Assembly: GCA_002317155.1 (NCBI GenBank)
Contig: DCIR01000007.1
Location: 1-5,828 of the forward strand
DNA: 5,828 nucleotides
Direction: 5' to 3'
From: Lachnospiraceae bacterium UBA1721
GTDB lineage: Bacteria; Bacillota; Clostridia; Lachnospirales; Lachnospiraceae
Shown: in pieces, positions 1 through 5,556 of the stretch
Layout: every line of letters begins with the position of its first letter
Numbering within the stretch: position 1 is the stretch's first letter
Position numbers and translations under genes: made by a program
Notes under the pieces: generated by a model
Seen by the model: only the letters and a program-made list of their open reading frames with translations
What the model was told of the DNA's origin: nothing
Database searches by the model: none

Positions 1-995
1 ATAAGTTCGTCGTTATAGTACATGGTGGAAGACATTCCGCCATCCAGATTGGCGGCGTTGATAGCACCGTAATCAAGCATGATTTGAATCAGGTCTGCGT
101 ATGTTGCACCGATTGAATATGACTGACGTCCTTCGATTACCAGTAACAAAACGGCTCCATCTGAGCGCTGACCTATAGCGGTTCTGGGGTTGAGACCTGA
201 GCTGGCACCGTATACATTGGCCGCGGTTCCGTTGACAACAAGTGTGGGACCAAAGCTTACTGCATCGCGGACGCCGATCGAGAGAGCATAGGCAGGACTC
301 ATGCTTCCTACGACGAGCACGTTATCATTGGTAAATCCGTAGGTGGTATATACACCATTCATATCACCCATCAGTAACTGCCCCTGGGAAATAACGACTC
401 CTTCAGGCATACCGCCGGTACTCAGACCGGTTTCATCATCATATTTTCCGCCGTTGACACCGGCAACAGCATTATATTTCTGGCAGAGCTGCGGAAGCGT
501 AAGGCCGTAGCCTTCCGGTGAGAATCCGTTACATACACCTACGATGACACGCGAAGGGTCATAAACTACCATCATTTTTCCGATGTATGTTGCACCGTTT
601 ACATCAAAGATATCTATACCGTCACCGTCAGGATCTATTTCAATACCGGCGATTACAGAATTGTCGTCAGCATAAGTAGTTTTATTTGTTTCAAAGTGAA
701 TAAGGGAAACGTCGGTGATTTCCGTAGTTTCTTCCGTAGAGTTTTTTGCACGAATTGCAGCAATCTCTTCATCCGAGAGGAATATTTTTGCCATGATACC
801 ACCGACACTGGATTCCATGGCAGATACGACAAAGAGCTCCTTAACATAGGTAGAGGGGCCATTGATTACGAGATGGAGAAGCAAAAGCAGACATAATACT
901 AAAAGGATAGCGGTAGAGAATATCCATATGAAAAAGCGGCGCACAAAACGACCGATTTTGAATATTATTTTTTCGTTGATTTTAGTTCTGCTCAT
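1..995 (-). CDS. Membrane-anchored phosphodiester glycosidase-like protein (NAGPA/DUF2233, COG4632 type), 3' end cut by window edge
   Basis: 331 codons are visible; the stop lies beyond base 1. Residues 1-20 are basic, residues 21-45 form one membrane segment, and the rest should face outside. Family signatures are clear: a DVNGATYIGKMM strand (131-142) followed by DPSRV (146-150), AVAGVNGG (176-183), FGPTLVVNG (248-256), NPRTAIGQRSDG (269-280), EGRQ (288-291, where DGR is usual) and NLDGGMSS (316-323). In this family, known from the mammalian 'uncovering enzyme' and bacterial EpsL-like proteins, the domain hydrolyses sugar-1-phosphodiester bonds. The bacterial substrate here is unknown. Only a short C-terminal strand seems to be missing. 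An aspartate-rich patch, DPDGDGIDIFD (121-131), resembles a calcium-binding loop. The ATG at 995 overlaps the end of the Lgt-like gene by 14 bases and is preceded four bases upstream by GGGGAG (1005-1000), so translation is probably coupled. The family call is firm; the substrate is not known. Confidence 0.9.
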   Translation of the reverse strand, partial: MSRTKINEKIIFKIGRFVRRFFIWIFSTAILLVLCLLLLLHLVINGPSTYVKELFVVSAMESSVGGIMAKIFLSDEEIAAIRAKNSTEETTEITDVSLIHFETNKTTYADDNSVIAGIEIDPDGDGIDIFDVNGATYIGKMMVVYDPSRVIVGVCNGFSPEGYGLTLPQLCQKYNAVAGVNGGKYDDETGLSTGGMPEGVVISQGQLLMGDMNGVYTTYGFTNDNVLVVGSMSPAYALSIGVRDAVSFGPTLVVNGTAANVYGASSGLNPRTAIGQRSDGAVLLLVIEGRQSYSIGATYADLIQIMLDYGAINAANLDGGMSSTMYYNDEL

Positions 996-2055
996 TTTTC
1001 TCCCCTTTAATGAACATGATAATGATGCCGGCCATCATGCAGCAAAGACCGGCTGCCTGCCCGGGATAAATGTACATAAACATACCTGTGAATCTCTGTA
1101 CCAGATATTCACATCCACCCGCTACTGCAAGGCCGAATACAAACAGAATGACAGAGGGAATAAGGTACTTCTTGGAAGCACCTGTTGCTTTTACGTTTTT
1201 AACTGATTTTACCAAATAGTAAATAAAGAGGTAGAGCAGTATGAGAGCAGAAATAAACTGTGAGAGTCCCATAAAGCTTGCACCTTTATTGAGGCCTGCA
1301 AACTGCTCTCCGGAAAAGAACAGGTGAGAGGCATCATATCTGGTTGAGTCTATGATAACTTCTTCTGCTGAAAACAGCAAAAGAAACATTCTGAAGGTGT
1401 GACCGTCAGATATATATGTCGTCACGGTTGCAACTGAGTTAGTGCTGCCGGAAACAGGCAGAGTCTCCTTCTTTTTAAGGTAGAAGATAATCAAAAGAGC
1501 AGTTGCAACAAGCATGATTAAGAAGCTTACAAAGAAGCTGGCAAATCGGTATTCGGCGTTTCCGTCACTTCCAATAATAGGGGCTGCGATGGGAAGATGC
1601 TGAAGATTGGGAGTGGTGATAAGCATTTTTCCATAGCATTTATCAGAGAAAATGTGAGTGAAACGTACCATTGCGATTATGAAGGCCAGTCCCGGTGCAG
1701 CAGCGTCCAAAAGGTCATAGTGGCTGCGAACCAGTCGGAGAAGTCTCAGCAGCAATGATACAGCCACCACAGCAAATATTACTCCGATAATGCAGTAGTC
1801 GCCTGTGGTAAAGTCGGTGATTGCGGAATGAAAATCAACGTATTGTTCGGGATTGCAATACCAGTGAATAATTCGTGAAGCCAGAACCGATGCAACGGTT
1901 GCGGCAGGGTAGAAGATCCACATTGCAACACCAAAACGGTGCCTGGGCATATATATTGCAAGGCTGAAAATAAATGCCGACAATATAGCAAGCGCAATCA
2001 GGATGGAGCTGAAATATATAGTTGTATTTCCATAGAAAACAGCTATCTGGTTCAT
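982..2055 (-). CDS. Divergent prolipoprotein diacylglyceryl transferase (Lgt)-like polytopic membrane protein
   Basis: 357 residues with about seven to nine hydrophobic segments (roughly 13-36, 41-62, 86-108, 118-136, 171-193, 220-230, 264-284, 297-317, 325-349). The core aligns by eye with Lgt. DLLDAAAPGLA (114-124) matches the usual 'DLLAPGLALG' helix, and R131 through C140-Y141-G142 matches the R143...G154 block of E. coli Lgt. SQF (265-267) matches the late 'SQ' motif. True Lgt moves diacylglyceryl from phosphatidylglycerol to the lipobox cysteine. Here the histidine of the HGG motif appears as Thr84, Asn146 as His134, Glu151 as Lys139, Arg239 as Glu232 and Glu243 as Asp236, so the housekeeping reaction is doubtful. 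At 357 residues it is longer than a typical Lgt (about 260-300). The ATG at 2055 forms an ATGA overlap with the preceding gene and has GGAGG (2067-2063) seven bases upstream. Membership of the Lgt superfamily is likely; activity is unknown. Confidence 0.78.
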   Translation of the reverse strand: MNQIAVFYGNTTIYFSSILIALAILSAFIFSLAIYMPRHRFGVAMWIFYPAATVASVLASRIIHWYCNPEQYVDFHSAITDFTTGDYCIIGVIFAVVAVSLLLRLLRLVRSHYDLLDAAAPGLAFIIAMVRFTHIFSDKCYGKMLITTPNLQHLPIAAPIIGSDGNAEYRFASFFVSFLIMLVATALLIIFYLKKKETLPVSGSTNSVATVTTYISDGHTFRMFLLLFSAEEVIIDSTRYDASHLFFSGEQFAGLNKGASFMGLSQFISALILLYLFIYYLVKSVKNVKATGASKKYLIPSVILFVFGLAVAGGCEYLVQRFTGMFMYIYPGQAAGLCCMMAGIIIMFIKGEKNEQN

Positions 2056-3284
2056 CGTTCGTCCTCCGGGATTGCAGTTGCAAAATAGAAAATATCACTG
2101 ACCGCACGCTCATTACCCCAATCGACGTGGTTGAAGGTGTGTCCGTTTATATATACCTCTCCGGTCTGACCGCCATCGAGATTGTACGCTTCCACGAGTC
2201 CCTTGGAATACATGATTTCGGCAAAGCCCTTGAGGGTTGCACGGGGAATGTCTGCACGTGAAGCTATGTTTTGAACATTCATATACAAATAGTGATGCTC
2301 ACTTACCATACCGATACCGGCGCGAGAATACTGATCAAAGGACTCGCCGATAGGATATGCGTAATTAGAGTTGTATAATTCACCATCCTTAATGAGGATA
2401 GGACCAAATGCCATAGAGAAGAGAATATCATTGTCATCAACGAACTTTTGAACTTCTTCCTTGGTAGAAACGGTTCCTCTCTCAAAATACTTAAAATCAC
2501 CGTTTGAATCGATGAAAAGAGTATCCACGCAGTTATAGGCTTTATTTGCACCGTAGTTTGATTCGCCGAAACGATAAACGGTGCGGTTATAGCATGTGAT
2601 TCCTAAGTTTCTGAATGCGTAAAAATCTGCGTTGAATCCGACTACGGCATTGGCCTGGTTAGACAGTGAAGAGCAGTAGCTCTGGATTCCTGAACCATAG
2701 GTATCACCGGTGATTTTTCTCCTAAACTGTGAGCCGTCTGCTATTCTGACCTCAGAGATATTAACGGGACACTGGTTAATCCATTCCTTCCAGCACAGAA
2801 CAAATATTGTCTCATCGAGGTAGTATTCGATCTCTCCGTTAAGGTAAAAGTCCGCGTCTGTTGAAAATACAACGCGCTCATCTTCATCGAGAAGTCTGTA
2901 GCGTCTTGCCTGCTCAATGATGTCGAGGACTTTATCAACTTCATCGTATGAGATTTTTCCATAGCAAGATGCGTCGGGGGCGGGTGCTACAGTTGCATCC
3001 TCCGGGATCGTGTATATTTTTTTGATAATATCTGCATCTGAAAGGTAATCATTCATTACATCACCCTTCATGTTAGAAGTTTTTTTGGTGATTGAGGCAA
3101 GGATATTGCCGATAAGTCCTGAGTCGCCGGCACTGCTCATATAGATGTCCGGGTGAACGTTCAGAATTACCCATCCGAGCAGAAGAATCATGAAAAAGGC
3201 GCAGGCAAGACTTCCGGCAATTGAAAGAACATGTCCTGCAATGGTCATTTTACGTGAGGGCTGCATAAGATCGTCCTTCTTCAT
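2052..3284 (-). CDS. Membrane-anchored phosphodiester glycosidase-like protein (NAGPA/DUF2233 domain)
   Basis: 410 residues. A basic N-terminus (to about residue 13) precedes one membrane segment (14-42). A linker and a low-similarity region follow (43-190), and then the NAGPA-type domain. Signatures are AVVGFNADFY (213-222), FGPILIKDGEL (293-303), SRAGIGM (320-326), NLDGGQTGEVYIN (368-380) and RAVSDIFYF (393-401), which makes a full-length C-terminus. The family cleaves sugar-1-phosphodiesters; here the domain should lie outside the membrane. It differs from the second copy in the operon: the DGR/EGR triad after the 'RxxIG' strand is not seen, and the segment reads LYMNVQNIASR (333-343) instead. 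I chose the ATG at 3284 because it makes an ATGA overlap with the upstream stop and has GGGAGG (3296-3291) six bases before it. The ATG at 3305 would add seven residues but has no such site. The family call is strong; substrate and catalytic competence are open. Confidence 0.88.
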   Translation of the reverse strand: MKKDDLMQPSRKMTIAGHVLSIAGSLACAFFMILLLGWVILNVHPDIYMSSAGDSGLIGNILASITKKTSNMKGDVMNDYLSDADIIKKIYTIPEDATVAPAPDASCYGKISYDEVDKVLDIIEQARRYRLLDEDERVVFSTDADFYLNGEIEYYLDETIFVLCWKEWINQCPVNISEVRIADGSQFRRKITGDTYGSGIQSYCSSLSNQANAVVGFNADFYAFRNLGITCYNRTVYRFGESNYGANKAYNCVDTLFIDSNGDFKYFERGTVSTKEEVQKFVDDNDILFSMAFGPILIKDGELYNSNYAYPIGESFDQYSRAGIGMVSEHHYLYMNVQNIASRADIPRATLKGFAEIMYSKGLVEAYNLDGGQTGEVYINGHTFNHVDWGNERAVSDIFYFATAIPEDER

Positions 3285-4033
3285 CTGGTACCTCCCGCAA
3301 AGCAATAAGTCATATCATCATTTACAAGTAAAAACCATGTGTCGCCGATATATTCGAGTGCAACCTGGTATTCAGCAGTTACAGTGTAATTTGCTGCATT
3401 TTTCATGGCTGCCTCAAAGGCAGAATCATACACTTCATCGAGAAGATCCGTGCGATAATCACCGTTGTCATCATATATCTGATGCCATGAAAGCGTATTG
3501 ATTCTTTCCTCGAGCAAATCATCTATCTGAGAAGAGATGTCCTCACTGATGGACGATATCTCCAAATAGGTAAAACGAACAGTCTGCTCGGCGGTAAATT
3601 CGTCGATAACGGCACTGCCAACCAGCTCATACGAATAGCTATCCTTGAGTGCGGAATATATTTTTTCAGAATAATCGTCTGAAGAGGTATTTTCGAATCC
3701 GAGAGTGGTATAATCCTTCAAACACTTGTAGCTCTCATCGTAACGGCCATCCAATACGAGAGAGTAAAATGTATTGACGCTGTCGGAAGGATTACCATTG
3801 GTATGCAAAAGAATGATACCGGACCCGGTAAAATAAACTGCACACAGAAGGGTGAAAGCAAAAAGGCTGATGCCTGCAATGCCAAGAACAGTGTTTATGC
3901 GTCTACGCTGCTTAGAAACAGCAAGAAGGATGCAGGCGCACAGTAAAATAACCAAAATTATAGCGATTATAATTCCGGTCTGGATTGATATACCTGATAA
4001 AATGCTGCCTGTTGCTAGAAAAGTACTGTTCAT
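3281..4033 (-). CDS. Unrecognised protein: two membrane segments and an extracytoplasmic domain
   Basis: 250 residues with no family I can name. Hydrophobic segments at about 18-40 and 47-68 are joined by a short basic loop (KQRRR, 41-45). That predicts both ends outside and the loop inside. Residues 80-250 are acidic and alternate helix and strand. The opening DSVNTFYSLVLDGRYDESYKCLKDY (84-108, given by position) has the look of an NTF2-like or DUF4878-like fold, in which a first helix is followed by a cone-shaped sheet; that is inference from pattern only. The last strands (EYQVALEYIGDTWFLLVNDD, 221-240) fit the end of such a domain. The gene follows the 201-residue protein by 38 bases and overlaps the next gene by ATGA, so it belongs to the same operon. 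No clear Shine-Dalgarno site precedes the ATG at 4033, and no better start is seen. Confidence 0.82.
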   Translation of the reverse strand: MNSTFLATGSILSGISIQTGIIIAIILVILLCACILLAVSKQRRRINTVLGIAGISLFAFTLLCAVYFTGSGIILLHTNGNPSDSVNTFYSLVLDGRYDESYKCLKDYTTLGFENTSSDDYSEKIYSALKDSYSYELVGSAVIDEFTAEQTVRFTYLEISSISEDISSQIDDLLEERINTLSWHQIYDDNGDYRTDLLDEVYDSAFEAAMKNAANYTVTAEYQVALEYIGDTWFLLVNDDMTYCFAGGTR

Positions 4034-4071
4034 ATGATAAGAGGCAAAACTGCGCCTGATATGGTGAGGGG

Positions 4072-4677
4072 CTAATCTTCGCCTTTAAGACTCCTTAATA
4101 TTGATTTCTGGGTGGCTGTGTTTAAGGTTTCAGCCACTTTGATGAGCTTGTCTATTTTTTCGGGCTCGTTGTGACGTTTGTAATAAGCCGCGAGCTTTCT
4201 GTATGCGGCACCGATATCTGCACGTATGGAGATTTCATATTCCATAATGGTTACGGCAGGCTCTTCAAGTCCTTTTTCCCATAGGTAATCGGCCCATTTT
4301 TGAAGAGTTTGTACCAGTGTGGTAAATCTGTCGTCACATTCCGTAAGAAAAGGAAGGTTGGCAACACCGTATTTTAGCTTGAGGTCGGTGTTGGTCATTC
4401 CTGTGAGGTTCACGATTTTTTCCTTAGAGAGTTCGTTGAGCTGTTTTATGCAGTCTGATACGGTCTCATCGTCGGGCAGTACATCTGTCGGAAGCTTATC
4501 GATGGGGATGTTTATGTACTCTACATCGTCAAGCGGTTTACGGCGTACATTGTTTGCATCATTCTCGCGCTGCCAGAACAATTTGTCTGCATTTTTGTCT
4601 TTTCTGCGCGAGCGTCCGATTGCAATACGCAATGCAACTATAAAAATTAAAAAACTTGCTAGGAATGGAAATTTCAT
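4072..4677 (-). CDS. Unrecognised single-anchor protein with a helical C-terminal region, first gene of the leftward operon
   Basis: 201 residues. Residues 4-20 are hydrophobic and are followed at once by GRSRRKDK (21-28), so the protein should be anchored with its bulk in the cytoplasm. A short motif-like stretch, FWQRENDANNVRRKPLDD (34-51), is followed by EYINIP (53-58); it looks like a conserved block and I have an impression of similar proteins in Lachnospiraceae, but I cannot name a family. Residues 110-200 are helical with a repeat-like pairing (LVQTLQKWADYLWEKG, then IGAAYRKLAAYYKRHN), reminiscent of TPR helices. It may be a scaffold for the membrane proteins encoded behind it. The ATG at 4677 is chosen because it gives the membrane segment; no good ribosome binding site is visible before it, and a TATAAT-like sequence touches the start codon, so the exact start or promoter is uncertain. 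Confidence 0.8.
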   Translation of the reverse strand: MKFPFLASFLIFIVALRIAIGRSRRKDKNADKLFWQRENDANNVRRKPLDDVEYINIPIDKLPTDVLPDDETVSDCIKQLNELSKEKIVNLTGMTNTDLKLKYGVANLPFLTECDDRFTTLVQTLQKWADYLWEKGLEEPAVTIMEYEISIRADIGAAYRKLAAYYKRHNEPEKIDKLIKVAETLNTATQKSILRSLKGED

Positions 4678-4685
4678 ATTATAAT
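4656..4685 (+). promoter_or_regulatory. Candidate sigma-70/A-type promoter for the rightward genes
   Basis: A perfect -10 hexamer TATAAT lies at 4680-4685 and a partial -35 hexamer TTGCTA (4 of 6 consensus bases) at 4656-4661, with 18 bases between them. Transcription would begin near 4692, about 37 bases before the 33-codon gene at 4729. The -35 box lies inside codons 6-8 of the leftward gene. The neighbouring bases (ATTATAAT, 4678-4685) are palindromic, so a leftward -10 can be read too, but it would sit against the leftward start codon and I find no -35 to go with it. Confidence 0.42.
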
Positions 4686-4714
4686 AACAGTTTGTAATAT
4701 ATTTTTATTTTTGT

Positions 4715-4718
4715 GGAG
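4715..4718 (+). promoter_or_regulatory. Ribosome binding site of the 33-codon gene
   Basis: GGAG, ten bases before the ATG at 4729, which is a little farther than usual. It supports translation of this very short reading frame. Confidence 0.5.
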
Positions 4719-4728
4719 ATTATTTGTT

Positions 4729-4830
4729 ATGTTTAACTTACACAGTAAAAAAAGCAAGAAAATAATGGCAGCTGCAATAGTACTCATTCTTGTACTTGCG
4801 ATGGTTGTTTCTGTACTGGTTTACTTCTGA
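4729..4830 (+). CDS. 33-residue single-pass membrane protein, unrecognised
   Basis: A complete small frame, ATG to TGA, that falls below common length cut-offs. It starts MFNLHSKKSKK, with four lysines at 7, 8, 10 and 11, and continues as one unbroken hydrophobic stretch from about 13 to 32 (IMAAAIVLILVLAMVVSVLV), ending YF. That is a classic N-in, C-out one-span peptide with a positive inside anchor. A GGAG site precedes it, a plausible promoter lies upstream, and the next gene begins 31 bases after its stop, so it probably heads a small operon with the AIR synthase-like gene. Similar lysine-plus-one-helix small proteins occur widely in Clostridia, but I cannot assign a family. A toxin-like peptide is an alternative; nothing resembling an antisense antitoxin RNA is apparent. 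Confidence 0.68.
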   Translation: MFNLHSKKSKKIMAAAIVLILVLAMVVSVLVYF

Positions 4831-4850
4831 TTAATATTAGCATATGCGCT

Positions 4851-4856
4851 AGGTGG
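4851..4856 (+). promoter_or_regulatory. Ribosome binding site deciding the start of the AIR synthase-like gene
   Basis: AGGTGG, five bases before the ATG at 4862. A GTG at 4853 lies inside this site and is in frame, but has no ribosome binding site of its own, so the ATG is preferred. Confidence 0.6.
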
Positions 4857-4861
4857 ATTCA

Positions 4862-5422
4862 ATGAAAAAGCGAAGCAGAGCAGTCATTGTCACGGGATTT
4901 GTGGGACTTAGAGGCACCGCAATACTGGCAGAAAAATTCAAAGAGAAAATTGACTCGCGTTATCCGGTGTATTTATCCAGAAATGCGGAGCATATAGCTG
5001 ACAGTGCAAAAGCTGATACTGAAGAAGCTTTAAGAATTGTAAATGAGCATATCGCGCGCTATGAAGAGTGCCCGGTGATCGAGATTGCAGACGGAGGTTT
5101 TTTGACCGCCATGTGGAATCTTGCCAAGGAAGCCGGACAGGGATTTACACTTGATTTAAGAAAGGTTCCGCTTAAGCAGGAGACTGTGGAAATATGTGAG
5201 CTGACGGAGGTTAATCCCTACCATCTGTGCTCATATGGTTCGGTGGCGGCTATAGTGCCGGACGGACTGCTTTTACAGGAGGAGCTTGAAAAAGCGGGAA
5301 TATCATCTGTGATAATCGGTTACACCAATGCTTCTAAGGCACATATTTTGATGAATGACGGTACTGAAAGTTATCTCAACAGGCCGGAGCCGGATGAAGT
5401 GGACAGACTTGGCATCAGATGA
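4862..5422 (+). CDS. AIR synthase-related protein, C-terminal domain only (HypE/PurM/SelD superfamily)
   Basis: 186 residues. Superfamily marks are a TGFVGLRGTAILA turn (11-23), comparable to the 'GxxGxHGxAIL' linker of HypE. Then come IADGGFLTAMWNLAKEAGQG (75-94), the 'D-x-x-GG-L-x-A-L-x-E-x-A' helix, LRKVPL (99-104), a CSYGSVAAIVPD strand (123-134) like 'SxGxLLxxVP', and a final strand IIGYTN (151-156). HypE makes the nickel-hydrogenase cyanide ligand and PurM and SelD bind ATP. Those enzymes need an N-terminal domain and, in HypE, a C-terminal cysteine; both are absent here. Full relatives are about 330 residues. The protein may therefore be a binding or regulatory relic rather than an enzyme. 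A GTG nine bases upstream is a less likely start. It lies 31 bases after the small membrane protein gene and 134 bases before the Lrp-type regulator. An in-frame, protein-like continuation follows its TGA (see findings). Confidence 0.82.
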   Translation: MKKRSRAVIVTGFVGLRGTAILAEKFKEKIDSRYPVYLSRNAEHIADSAKADTEEALRIVNEHIARYEECPVIEIADGGFLTAMWNLAKEAGQGFTLDLRKVPLKQETVEICELTEVNPYHLCSYGSVAAIVPDGLLLQEELEKAGISSVIIGYTNASKAHILMNDGTESYLNRPEPDEVDRLGIR

Positions 5423-5512
5423 TTCAATGATCACGTGGATTGGTACAGAGAAGAATACAAGACTGTGCTGATAGATATAAATATGAAAATCGTTGCCATA
5501 CAGCAAACGTAA
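5420..5512 (+). other. In-frame open continuation after the TGA stop of the AIR synthase-like gene
   Basis: Reading on in the same frame past TGA (5420-5422) gives 29 sense codons and then TAA (5510-5512). The encoded stretch looks protein-like (NDHVDWYREEYKTVLIDIN and onward). It could be a remnant of a longer C-terminus interrupted by a stop, a readthrough extension, or chance; 29 open codons are not rare. No ribosome binding site marks an independent start in it, and I see no bacterial SECIS-like hairpin just after the TGA. Confidence 0.25.
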
Positions 5513-5520
5513 TGTTTTGC
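5491..5520 (+). other. Two overlapping weak hairpins in the gap before the Lrp-type gene
   Basis: CGTTGC (5491-5496) can pair with GCAAACG (5503-5509) across a six-base loop with one bulged A. The same GCAAAC (5503-5508) can instead pair with GTTTTGC (5514-5520) with one bulged base. The two forms exclude each other. There is no clean U-tract, so this is not a convincing terminator. The remainder of 5423-5556 holds no gene or recognisable promoter. Confidence 0.2.
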
Positions 5521-5556
5521 ATATGACAATAATATATATAAAGAGAGGATGTACTT

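Noticed and set aside
862..1206. Plus-strand frame of 114 codons with a hydrophobic stretch
   Set aside because: It is antisense to the junction of two well-supported genes, has no family features, and its hydrophobic run mirrors the opposite-strand coding.
2053..3284. Lipoprotein signal (SLAC near residues 25-28) in the proximal glycosidase-like protein
   Set aside because: The residues before the cysteine do not fit a lipobox and it lies within an ordinary membrane segment.
3285..3305. Upstream ATG at 3305 as the start of the proximal glycosidase-like gene
   Set aside because: It lies before the GGGAGG site at 3291-3296, which is correctly spaced for the ATG at 3284, and the 3284 start gives the ATGA overlap seen at the next junction too.
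4052..4072. Hairpin in the gap after the 201-residue gene (GCCCCT pairing with AGGCGC on the minus strand)
   Set aside because: The stem has a mismatch and no T-tract follows, and the next genes are clearly in the same operon, so a terminator call is not supported.
4319..4684. Plus-strand frame of 121 codons, serine-rich
   Set aside because: It is the complement of the 201-residue leftward gene; its serine-rich, low-complexity content is typical of an antisense shadow.
4853..4861. GTG at 4853 as the start of the AIR synthase-like gene
   Set aside because: It sits within the AGGTGG ribosome binding site of the ATG at 4862 and has no site upstream.
5517..5542. Promoter for the Lrp-type gene (TTGCAT with a TATAAA-like box)
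   Set aside because: Spacing is only 14 bases and the transcript would start inside the ribosome binding site, so it is not credible.
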